Source of the DNA: Actinomadura terrae
GTDB taxonomy: Bacteria > Actinomycetota > Actinomycetes > Streptosporangiales > Streptosporangiaceae
Direction of reading: 5' to 3'
Assembly: GCF_022751215.1 (NCBI RefSeq)
Contig: NZ_JAICDG010000003.1
Coordinates: 434,001-498,000 of the forward strand
DNA: 64,000 nt
Part shown: piece after piece, positions 8,434 to 15,388 of the stretch
Layout of the letters: each line of letters begins with the position of its first letter
Numbering within the stretch: position 1 is the stretch's first letter
Program-made: the position numbers and the translations under genes
The notes under the pieces: model-generated
What the model was told of the DNA's origin: nothing
Database searches by the model: none
What the model saw: only the letters and a program-made list of their open reading frames with translations

Positions 8434-8724
8434 TCAGGCGACGGTCCGCGTGGAGCCGGCACGGGACGGGCGGGGGTGAGCCGACCGGTCTCGGGCCGGT
8501 TGGTCTTCTCGGGCCGGTTGGTGCCGGGTCGGCAGTTTTCGAGTTGGTCGGGTGCGGTCGGACGTGGCGTCCGGCGCCGGGGCGGTGCCGATCAGCATGG
8601 CCGTGTCGACCAGCACGGCCGTGCCGCACTCGGTGCAGGCCCGCTCGGGACACTCCTCGCCGTGCCCGTCGGGGCAGGGCGGCTGCTCGAACATACGTTC
8701 ATCACCGCAGGTGGAGCAGTACAA
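8434..8724 (-). CDS. small zinc-ribbon protein, TTG start
   Basis: A 96-residue protein beginning MYCSTCGDERMFEQPPCPD. Cysteines at 3, 6, 17, 25, 30 and 33 plus His21 form two CxxC-type knuckles, a zinc ribbon widespread in streptomycete genomes. The C-terminal half is basic and disordered (Arg/Pro/Thr-rich). The start is a TTG with GAGGGAGG six bases before it; no ATG or GTG fits as well. It is transcribed away from hemE. Function unknown. Confidence 0.72.
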   Translation of the reverse strand: MYCSTCGDERMFEQPPCPDGHGEECPERACTECGTAVLVDTAMLIGTAPAPDATSDRTRPTRKLPTRHQPAREDQPARDRSAHPRPSRAGSTRTVA

Positions 8725-8742
8725 GGGGGAACCTCCCTCGGC

Positions 8743-8758
8743 TATGACACGGATCACG
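8743..8758. promoter_or_regulatory. weak CRP-like palindrome
   Basis: TATGACACGGATCACG matches TGTGA-N6-TCACA at eight of ten arm positions. It lies between the zinc-ribbon gene (start 8724) and hemE (start 8908), and could serve either. One mismatch falls in each arm. Confidence 0.25.
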
Positions 8759-8907
8759 TTCGCATGAGCCGGTGACAGAATGCGGGACTTCGCTCGGCGT
8801 GTCCGGAACTTCGTTCGCGTGTTGCGCGTTCTCCGGTGTTCCGCGGCGCCCCTGGCGGGGACTCGCCGGGCCGGTGTGGCCGCCCGCGGTATCCGTGGGA
8901 CCATCGG

Positions 8908-9996
8908 ATGGTGGTTCCCGACGTTGTTGGTCACGACGACCCCTTTCCGAACGCGCACGCTCCGGCCCTGCGTGACAGCCCGTTCCTGCGGGCGTGCCGG
9001 CGCGAGCCGGTGCCGCACACGCCGGTGTGGTTCATGCGGCAGGCCGGGCGGTCGCTGCCGGAGTACCTGCGGGTGCGCGAGGGCGTCCCGATGCTGGAGT
9101 CCTGCACCCGCCCCGACATGATCGTCGAGATCACGTCGCAGCCGGTGCGCCGCTACGCGGTGGACGCGGCGATCTTCTACAGCGACATCATGGTGCCGCT
9201 GAAGGCGATCGGCGTCGACCTCGACATCAAGCCCGGGGTCGGCCCGGTGATCGCCGATCCGATCCGGGACGCGGCGGGGCTCGGCGTGCTGCGCCCGCTC
9301 GAACCGGACGACGTCCCCTACGTCACCGAGGCGGTGGGAGGGCTGGTCGGCGAGCTGGGCGCGACGCCGCTGATCGGCTTCGCGGGCGCCCCGTTCACGC
9401 TCGCCTCCTACCTGGTCGAGGGCGGCCCGTCCAAGAACCAGGAGCGCACCAAGGCCATGATGTACGGCGCGCCCGACCTGTGGGACGCGCTCATGGGCCG
9501 CCTCGCCGATCTCACGATCGCGTTCCTGAAGGTGCAGGTCGCGGCGGGCGCGAGCGCGATCCAGGTGTTCGACTCGTGGGTCGGCGCGGTCGCGCCGCAG
9601 GACTACCGCGAGTCGGTGCTGCCGCACACGAGCCGGATCTTCGACGAGATCGCGGGGCTCGGCGTCCCGCGCATCCACTTCGGCGTCGGGACGGGCGAGC
9701 TGCTCGGGCTGATGGGCGAGGCGGGCGCGGACGTCGTCGGCGTCGACTGGCGCGTCCCGCTGGACGAGGCCGTCCGCCGGGTCGAGCCGGGCAAGGCGTT
9801 GCAGGGCAACCTCGACCCCTCGGTCCTGTTCGCGCCGTGGGAGACGGTGGAACGCCGGGCGCGCGACGTGCTCGCCCGCGGCCGCACCGCCGAGGGGCAC
9901 GTGTTCAACCTGGGGCACGGGGTTCACCCGTCCACCGATCCGGACGTGCTGGCCCGCCTCGCGGATCTCGTCCACGAGGCGAGCACGGGGGAGTAG
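8908..9996 (+). CDS. hemE: uroporphyrinogen decarboxylase
   Basis: A 362-residue enzyme converting uroporphyrinogen III to coproporphyrinogen III by four decarboxylations. Family signatures are clear: PVWFMRQAGRSLPEY near residue 35, the catalytic-Asp region FYSDIMVPLKAIGVDLDIKPG, GFAGAPFTLASYLVEGG, and FDSWVGAVAPQDYR. The C-terminal FNLGHGVHPSTDP loop is also conserved. The chosen ATG gives the normal length plus a short N-terminal tail. It is followed by hemY and hemQ in the same direction. A hairpin at 10054-10082 separates it from hemY. Confidence 0.96.
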   Translation: MVVPDVVGHDDPFPNAHAPALRDSPFLRACRREPVPHTPVWFMRQAGRSLPEYLRVREGVPMLESCTRPDMIVEITSQPVRRYAVDAAIFYSDIMVPLKAIGVDLDIKPGVGPVIADPIRDAAGLGVLRPLEPDDVPYVTEAVGGLVGELGATPLIGFAGAPFTLASYLVEGGPSKNQERTKAMMYGAPDLWDALMGRLADLTIAFLKVQVAAGASAIQVFDSWVGAVAPQDYRESVLPHTSRIFDEIAGLGVPRIHFGVGTGELLGLMGEAGADVVGVDWRVPLDEAVRRVEPGKALQGNLDPSVLFAPWETVERRARDVLARGRTAEGHVFNLGHGVHPSTDPDVLARLADLVHEASTGE

Positions 9997-10053
9997 CCGG
10001 GCCGGTCGGCGAGGCGGCTGGTCGGCGAGGCGGCGGGGGGTTATCCACAGCGC

Positions 10054-10082
10054 ACGCCCCGATGCGCGGTTTCGCGGGGCGT
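10054..10082 (+). terminator. hairpin between hemE and hemY
   Basis: ACGCCCCG (10054-10061) pairs with CGGGGCGT (10075-10082) around a 13-base loop. There is no T-run, so it may be a partial terminator or a processing site. A 16-base near-exact tandem repeat (from about 10010) and a single perfect TTATCCACA (10041-10049) lie immediately before it. Confidence 0.4.
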
Positions 10083-10099
10083 CTGGGAGGCTGGGAGCC

Positions 10100-11575
10100 A
10101 TGACCTCCTCGCCTTCCGCCGCCCAGGCCGTCGTCGTCGGGGGCGGCATCGCGGGCCTCACCGCCGCGCGCGAGCTGGCCCGCGCCGGCGTCCGGGTGAC
10201 CGTGCTGGAGGGCTCCTCCGCAACCGGCGGGAAGCTCCAGGTGAGCGAGATCGCCGGGCTGCCCGTGGACGAGGGCGCCGAGGCGATGCTGGTGCGCCGT
10301 CCCGAGGGCTTGGAGCTGGTCCGCGACCTCGGCCGGGGCGGCGAGCTGCTGAACCCGGGCACGACGTCCTCGGCGATCCTGAGCCGGGGGGCGCTGCGGC
10401 GCATCCCGTCCGGGCAGGTGATGGGCGTGCCGTCCGACCTGCGGGCGCTCGCGGCCTCGCAGGTGCTGTCCCCGGCGGGGCTGGCGCGCGTCCCGCTCGA
10501 CCTCGTCCTGCCCGGCACGCCCCACGAGGAGGACGTGTCGGTGGCGGGCCTCATCGGCGCCCGCGTCGGCCGCGAGGTCGTCGACCGGCTCGTCGAGCCG
10601 CTGCTCGGCGGCGTGTACGCGGGCCGCGCCGAACTGCTGTCGTTCGAGGCGACGCTGCCCTCGCTCGCCGCCGCCGCGCGCGGCCGCCGGTCGCTGATCT
10701 CCGCCGCGCAGGGCGTCCAGGGCGCCGCGCCGAAGGACCCGGGCCCGGTGTTCGCGACGCTGCCCGGCGGCCTCGGCACCCTCCCGGCCGCGGTCGCCGC
10801 CGACCTCGCCGCCGCAGGCGGCACGATCAGGACCGACGCCATGGTCCGCGAGCTGCGCCGCCGCGAGGACGGCTGGCGGCTCACCCTCGGCCCGGCCCGC
10901 GACCCCGAGTACCTCGACGCCGACGCCGTGGTGGTCGCCGTCCCGGCGGCGCCCGCGGCCCGGCTGCTGCGGGACGAGGTGCCCGCCGCAGCGACCGAGC
11001 TGGCGCAGATCGAGTACGCGAGCATGGCGATCGTCACGCTCGTCTACCCGGTGGCGGCGTTCCCAAGGCTGCCCGAGGGCAGCGGCTACCTCGTCCCGGC
11101 CGTGGAGAGCGCGCACGAGGTGAAGGCCGTCACGTTCAGCTCGGTGAAGTGGCCGCACCTGCGCGCCCACGACCCCGGGCTGATCGCGGTGCGCTGCTCG
11201 ATCGGCCGGTTCGGCGAGGAACATACCCTGCAAAGGGCGGACGAGGAGCTGGTCGCGGCCGCGGCGGCGGAGCTGGCGGCGACGTGCGGGGTGGCCGGCC
11301 CGCCCGTCGAGACGCGGGTGACCCGCTGGGGCGGCGGCCTCCCGCAGTACAACGTGGGCCACGTCCGGCGGGTCGCGCGAATCCGCGCCGCCGTCGCGGC
11401 GGAGCCCGGGCTGGCCGTCGCGGGCGCGGCCTACGACGGGCTGGGAGTCCCCGCGTGCGTCGCGTCGGCGCGCGCGGCGGCGGTGCGAATACTCGAACAT
11501 GTGCGCAGTCGAAGAGGAGCAGAGGATGGCAGCGACGGAAGCGGCGGGCAGGCCGAAGGCACGCGAGCTCAATGA
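10100..11575 (+). CDS. hemY: coproporphyrinogen/protoporphyrinogen III oxidase
   Basis: A 491-residue FAD enzyme (HemY/CgoX) oxidising coproporphyrinogen III by six electrons in the coproporphyrin-dependent haem pathway. The dinucleotide-binding motif VVVGGGIAGLTAARELARAG is at the N-terminus, followed by a conserved LEGSSATGGKL and, later, the substrate-binding middle (VEPLLGGVYAGRAELLS). The C-terminal FAD contact is VAGAAYDGLGVPACVASA. Pairing with hemQ argues that the substrate is the copro form. The coding region overlaps hemQ by 50 bases. Confidence 0.93.
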   Translation: MTSSPSAAQAVVVGGGIAGLTAARELARAGVRVTVLEGSSATGGKLQVSEIAGLPVDEGAEAMLVRRPEGLELVRDLGRGGELLNPGTTSSAILSRGALRRIPSGQVMGVPSDLRALAASQVLSPAGLARVPLDLVLPGTPHEEDVSVAGLIGARVGREVVDRLVEPLLGGVYAGRAELLSFEATLPSLAAAARGRRSLISAAQGVQGAAPKDPGPVFATLPGGLGTLPAAVAADLAAAGGTIRTDAMVRELRRREDGWRLTLGPARDPEYLDADAVVVAVPAAPAARLLRDEVPAAATELAQIEYASMAIVTLVYPVAAFPRLPEGSGYLVPAVESAHEVKAVTFSSVKWPHLRAHDPGLIAVRCSIGRFGEEHTLQRADEELVAAAAAELAATCGVAGPPVETRVTRWGGGLPQYNVGHVRRVARIRAAVAAEPGLAVAGAAYDGLGVPACVASARAAAVRILEHVRSRRGAEDGSDGSGGQAEGTRAQ

Positions 11576-12230
11576 CGTGATCCGCTACACGATGTGGTCG
11601 GTCTTCCGGGTCGCGGCCCCGGGCACGGTCGGCGAGCGGGACGCGGCGGAGGTCCAGGACCTCCTCGACCAGGCCGCCGAGAAGGACGTCACCACGCGCG
11701 GCGCCTACGACGTGGCCGGGCTGCGGGCCGACGCCGACTACATGTTCTGGTGGCACGCCCCCACGGCGGAGGACCTCCAGGAGGTCTACACCCGGTTCCG
11801 CCGGACGGCGGTGGGCCGCGCCAGCGAGCCGGTGTGGTCGCAGATGGCGCTGCACCGCCCGGCGGAGTTCAACAAGAGCCACATCCCGGCGTTCCTCGCC
11901 GACGAGGAGCCCCGCGCGTTCGTGTGCGTGTACCCGTTCGTCCGGTCCTACGAGTGGTACCTGCTGCCGGACGAGGAGCGCCGCGCGATGCTCGCCGAGC
12001 ACGGCAAGATGGCGCGCTCCTACCCCGACGTCCGCGCCAACACCGTCTCCTCGTTCGCGCTCGGCGACTACGAGTGGATGCTGGCGTTCGAGGCCGACGA
12101 GCTGCACCGGATCGTCGACCTGATGCGCCATCTGCGGGGCGCGCGCGCACGCCTGCACACCCGCGAGGAGGTGCCCTTCTACACCGGGCGCCGCAAGGCC
12201 GTCAGCGAACTCGTCGCCAACCTGCCCTAG
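11526..12230 (+). CDS. hemQ: coproheme decarboxylase (HemQ/ChdC)
   Basis: A 234-residue chlorite-dismutase-family enzyme that decarboxylates coproheme to haem b using peroxide. Actinobacterial landmarks are present: FNKSHIPAF with the distal base His119; YPFVRSYEWYLLP with the catalytic Tyr136, Arg140 and Trp144; and the proximal haem ligand His159 in AEHGKMAR. The ATG at 11526 has GAGGAG six bases upstream, inside hemY, so translation is probably coupled through the 50-base overlap. The matching ferrochelatase (CpfC) is not in the window. Confidence 0.95.
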   Translation: MAATEAAGRPKARELNDVIRYTMWSVFRVAAPGTVGERDAAEVQDLLDQAAEKDVTTRGAYDVAGLRADADYMFWWHAPTAEDLQEVYTRFRRTAVGRASEPVWSQMALHRPAEFNKSHIPAFLADEEPRAFVCVYPFVRSYEWYLLPDEERRAMLAEHGKMARSYPDVRANTVSSFALGDYEWMLAFEADELHRIVDLMRHLRGARARLHTREEVPFYTGRRKAVSELVANLP

Positions 12231-12252
12231 TCGGTGGCAAACCCTCGGTAAA

Positions 12253-12873
12253 GTGCGCCCCGTGACCGACTCTCCCGCCAAGCAGAACCCGGCCCAGCAC
12301 TCCCGGGGCCGGCACGCCAAACCGCCGTCCGCGCTGTCGATCCGCTGGAGAAGGCTGGCCGGACGGTCGCCGGGCGGATCGCGGCGCCGGGCGTCGCTCG
12401 CCGGCGCGGGCGCCGCGTCCCTCGCGCTGGCGACGGGGCTGGCCGTGTTCGGAGGGGTGCCGGGGCTGCCGGGCGGCGGGTCCGAGGCGCCCCGGGCCGA
12501 GGTGGCCGCGCACACCGGCCGCCCCTCCCCGGCCGCGGCCGCCGTGCGGCCCGAGTCCGTCGAGGACCCGGACGCGGTCCCCGAGGCGGTCCCCTACTTC
12601 GAGACCAGGGACCCGGAGAAGAAGGTCGTCGGGCACGTCACCGACGTCCGCCGCAGCGGCGACTTCATCCGCGTCTACACGGACCTGGGGGAGAGCGACG
12701 AGAACTCCAAGCCCGCGCTCTCCCTCTGCGAGTGGACGACGCAGTTCCTCAAGGACGGCGGCGACGACGAGCCCCGGGTCTTCGTCCACGGCAAGAGCAG
12801 CGACAACGGCAGCGTCGTCCTCGCGAACAAGCAGAGCGACAAGGACGACTGCGAGGTCCCCGAAACCCGCTGA
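12253..12873 (+). CDS. secreted or membrane-anchored hypothetical protein
   Basis: A 206-residue protein with a long basic N-terminus, then one hydrophobic stretch near residues 48-68 (SLAGAGAASLALATGLAVFGGV) that could be a signal anchor or a Tat/Sec signal. The exported part is acidic and contains a DVRRSGDFIRVYTDL beta segment and two cysteines (SLCEWTT and DDCEVPE) that could form a disulfide. Two GTG codons nine bases apart (12253, 12262) are both possible starts. It lies 22 bp after hemQ. No family recognised. Confidence 0.65.
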   Translation: MRPVTDSPAKQNPAQHSRGRHAKPPSALSIRWRRLAGRSPGGSRRRASLAGAGAASLALATGLAVFGGVPGLPGGGSEAPRAEVAAHTGRPSPAAAAVRPESVEDPDAVPEAVPYFETRDPEKKVVGHVTDVRRSGDFIRVYTDLGESDENSKPALSLCEWTTQFLKDGGDDEPRVFVHGKSSDNGSVVLANKQSDKDDCEVPETR

Positions 12874-12992
12874 CCCCGCCCCAAACCCCCGCCCAGCCCC
12901 TCGACCCCCGCCCGGGCCCCACGATGTCGCGCACGTCGCCGATCGCGAAACCCTAGCCGGTGTCGACCCCGAGTCCGTGGCGGGTGCTGCGC

Positions 12993-13166
12993 GGCCGCGA
13001 GGTGCCGACCGGGGCCGGATGAGCGACTCGGCCGGGAGGCGGTGGCGGGGTCCCGACCGGTGCCGACCGCGAGCTTTCGGCCAGGACCACGCTGGCCGCG
13101 AGGTGCTAATCGGAGCCGGATGCCGTGCTCGCGGTTGGGGTCGGGGTCCCGACCGGTGCCGCCCGC
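12993..13166. repeat. degenerate ~100-bp direct repeat
   Basis: Two partial copies of one unit lie in an otherwise gene-free gap of 312 bases (12874-13185). A 29-base segment at 12993-13021 recurs with a few changes at 13094-13122. A 24-base segment starting GGGGTCCCGACCGGTGCCG at 13047-13070 recurs at 13143-13166 with one change. The two offsets (101 and 96) indicate a decayed tandem duplication. Nothing else is visible in this gap. Confidence 0.6.
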
Positions 13167-13185
13167 AGGTTGGCGGGCGGGCCGC

Positions 13186-13725
13186 TCAGTAGCTGCCGTA
13201 CTGGGTGTCCGAGAGGTTGCTGGAGTCCAGGTTGTCGCCACGGTGCTTGGTGCGGGGCAGCTTGATCGGCTTCGGGTCGTCGGTGGTGAGGATCTCGCGG
13301 GTTCTGGGGTCCTCGACGGCGGCCGGGCCGAGTGCTGCGAGGCGGGCGATGTCGCTCGTGGCCGGGGTTTCCGCGAGTTCGCGCGCCTTCGCTCTGCCCT
13401 CGCGGGTGGGACGGGGCGTCCGGCCGCGCCGTAGGAGGCCGCGTTCGCGCAGCGCGTCCGCGACGGCCAGCACCTCGGGGGCACCGGCCACCGCGGCGAG
13501 CAGCGGGCCCAGCAGCGTTCCGGTGCCGGGGACCCGTTCCAGGAGCGCGGCCTGGACGGGGTCGTCCGGCGCGGGGCCGTCCGGCTCCTCGCGGACGGCC
13601 TCCACACGGTGCGCCCGGGAGATCCGGACGCGGCGCCGCTCGGCCAGGCCGAGGAGGGCGGTCTGGGCGACCCGCAGGGGGCCGCCGCACAGGAACGCGA
13701 TCTCGTAGGTGCTCAACTCGCCCAT
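13186..13725 (-). CDS. TIGR04222-like protein without membrane segment
   Basis: A 179-residue protein beginning MGELSTYEIAFLCGGPLRVAQTA, which resembles the N-terminal soluble portion of TIGR04222-type actinobacterial proteins (LDPYEIAYLRGG-like opening followed by an ERG/ERRR winged-helix-like stretch). The usual C-terminal membrane part is missing. The C-terminus is polar and ends NLSDTQYGSY. GGAGGT precedes the ATG. Family assignment is tentative and function unknown. Confidence 0.6.
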   Translation of the reverse strand: MGELSTYEIAFLCGGPLRVAQTALLGLAERRRVRISRAHRVEAVREEPDGPAPDDPVQAALLERVPGTGTLLGPLLAAVAGAPEVLAVADALRERGLLRRGRTPRPTREGRAKARELAETPATSDIARLAALGPAAVEDPRTREILTTDDPKPIKLPRTKHRGDNLDSSNLSDTQYGSY

Positions 13726-13796
13726 CGGACCTCCGCCCGTCGTGCCGCCCGTCTTTCGGACGCGCCGCGCGGGCCGATGGTTGCGCCCGATCCGCC

Positions 13797-14198
13797 CTAC
13801 TCCGCGGGCTCCAGGTTGAGGCTGACGCTGTTGATGCAGTAGCGGTCGTCGGTCGGGGTGCCGTAGCCCTCGCCGTGGAACACGTGGCCGAGGTGGGAGT
13901 CGCAGGTCGCGCACCTGACCTCGGTGCGGACCATGCCCCCCGAGCGGTCCTCGATCAGCACGACCGCGTCCGAGTCGGACGGGGCGTAGAACGACGGCCA
14001 GCCGCAGTGGCTGTCGAACTTGGTCTCCGAGCGGAACAGTTCGGTGCCGCAGGCGCGGCAGCGGTACACGCCGACGGTCTTGGTGTCGGTGTACTCCCCG
14101 GTGTAGGGCCGCTCGGTGCCCGCCTGGCGCAGCACGCGGAACTCCTCGGGGTTCAGCACCGCCCGCCACTCTTCCTCGCTTTTCCGGATCTTCTCCAT
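13797..14198 (-). CDS. msrB: peptide-methionine (R)-S-oxide reductase
   Basis: A 133-residue enzyme reducing methionine-R-sulfoxide in proteins. Zinc cysteines are C47/C50 (CRAC) and C96/C99 (CATC). The catalytic cysteine is C121 in RYCINSVSL, with the conserved HCGWPSF and GHVF loops present. The ATG is preceded by TACGGT exactly seven bases upstream (14206-14211), indicating a leaderless transcript. It is divergent from the polymerase gene 53 bases away. Confidence 0.96.
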   Translation of the reverse strand: MEKIRKSEEEWRAVLNPEEFRVLRQAGTERPYTGEYTDTKTVGVYRCRACGTELFRSETKFDSHCGWPSFYAPSDSDAVVLIEDRSGGMVRTEVRCATCDSHLGHVFHGEGYGTPTDDRYCINSVSLNLEPAE

Positions 14199-14205
14199 AC
14201 CGTCG

Positions 14206-14244
14206 ACCGTACCCGGCGAGAGTGTCGGGCCCGTGGGTTAACGT
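14206..14244. promoter_or_regulatory. paired leaderless promoters for msrB and the LigD-type polymerase
   Basis: Reading leftwards, TACGGT at 14206-14211 stands seven bases before the msrB ATG. Reading rightwards, TAACGT at 14239-14244 stands seven bases before the ATG at 14252. The two -10 elements face apart across 27 bases, so their -35 regions must interlock. Confidence 0.55.
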
Positions 14245-14251
14245 GCTGGTT

Positions 14252-15334
14252 ATGGCCTCGCCGTATATCGAGATCCCGGTCGGGGATCGGCTCGTCAAGG
14301 TGTCCAACCCCGACAAGGTCTACTTTCCCGAGCCCGGCTACACCAAGCGGCAGCTCGTGGAGTACTACCTCGCCGTGGGCGAGGGCATCCTGCGCGCCAC
14401 CCGCGACCGCCCGACGACCCTGGAGCGCTGGCCCGCCGGGGTCTTCGAGGGCGCCAAGATGGCGACCCGGGAGGACTACGCCCGCGGGCAGGCGGGCATG
14501 GGCGCGGGCAAGTCCGACGCCTTCTACCAGAAGCGCGCGCCCAAGGGCGCGCCCGACTGGGTCCGCACGTCCCGGATCGAGTTCCCGAGCGGGCGCTCGG
14601 CCGACGAGGTCCGCCCGACCGAGGTCGCGGTGATCGCGTGGGCGGCGAACCTCGGCACGCTGACCTTCCACCCCTGGCCCGTCCGGGACGGTGACGTCGA
14701 CCATCCCGACGAGCTGCGCATCGACCTCGACCCGCAGCCCGGCACCGACTTCTCCGACGCGGTCCGGGTGGCGCTCGGCCCGGCCCGCGACCTGCTGGAC
14801 GAGCTGGGCCTCACCGGCTTCGTGAAGACCTCCGGCAAGGGCGGCGTGCACATCTACGTCCGGATCGAGCCGCGCTGGACGTTCACCGAGGTCCGCCGGG
14901 CCGCGCTCGCGTTCGGGCGGGAGGTGGAGCGCCGCGTCCCGAACGAGGTCACCACCCGCTGGTGGAAGGAGGAGCGCGGCGAGCAGGTGTTCGTCGACTT
15001 CAACCAGAACGCACGCGACCGCACGATCGCGTCGGCCTACAGCGTCCGCCCGGTGCCCTACGCGGCGGTCTCGGCGCCGCTGACCTGGGACGAGCTGGCC
15101 GACGCCGATCCGCACGACTTCACGATCGGCACGATGCCGGAGCGCTTCGCCAAGATCGGCGACCTGCACGCGACCATCGACGACCAGGCGTTCTCGCTGG
15201 ACGGCCTGCTGGAGCTCGCCGACCGCGACGAGCGCGACCACGGCCTGGGCGACATGCCGTATCCGCCCAACTACCCGAAGATGCCGGGCGAGCCCAAGCG
15301 CGTCCAGCCCAGCAAGGACACCGACCGCGAATGA
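14252..15334 (+). CDS. LigD-type polymerase/primase domain protein
   Basis: A 360-residue stand-alone PolDom of the archaeo-eukaryotic primase fold, the polymerase module of bacterial non-homologous end joining. The catalytic DxD pair is D158/D160 in LRIDLDPQPG. The third acidic residue lies in VFVDFNQNARDRT, and the phosphate-contacting KTSGKGGVHIYV is present. No ligase or phosphoesterase domain is fused. An ATP-dependent ligase is encoded separately at 23402-24493, and no Ku gene is in view. It may fill gaps with ribonucleotides at breaks. Confidence 0.92.
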   Translation: MASPYIEIPVGDRLVKVSNPDKVYFPEPGYTKRQLVEYYLAVGEGILRATRDRPTTLERWPAGVFEGAKMATREDYARGQAGMGAGKSDAFYQKRAPKGAPDWVRTSRIEFPSGRSADEVRPTEVAVIAWAANLGTLTFHPWPVRDGDVDHPDELRIDLDPQPGTDFSDAVRVALGPARDLLDELGLTGFVKTSGKGGVHIYVRIEPRWTFTEVRRAALAFGREVERRVPNEVTTRWWKEERGEQVFVDFNQNARDRTIASAYSVRPVPYAAVSAPLTWDELADADPHDFTIGTMPERFAKIGDLHATIDDQAFSLDGLLELADRDERDHGLGDMPYPPNYPKMPGEPKRVQPSKDTDRE

Positions 15335-15339
15335 GAAGA

Positions 15340-15368
15340 CCGCCGCCCCCTCCAGGAGGGGGCGGCGG
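15340..15368. terminator. bidirectional terminator hairpin
   Basis: A perfect 14-base inverted repeat, CCGCCGCCCCCTCC against its complement, with essentially no spacer, lies between the convergent ends of the polymerase gene and the peptidase gene. Confidence 0.75.
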
Positions 15369-15388
15369 CCTCGCCGGTCACTCGGGGA

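Noticed and set aside
10041..10049. Perfect DnaA box as a replication-origin signal
   Set aside because: A single box with no cluster, no AT-rich unwinding region and no dnaA or dnaN gene nearby; kept only as a low-interest finding.
8434..11037. 867-codon minus-strand frame spanning hemE and hemY
   Set aside because: Only its last 96 codons, from the TTG at 8724, look like a real protein; the rest is antisense to the haem genes.
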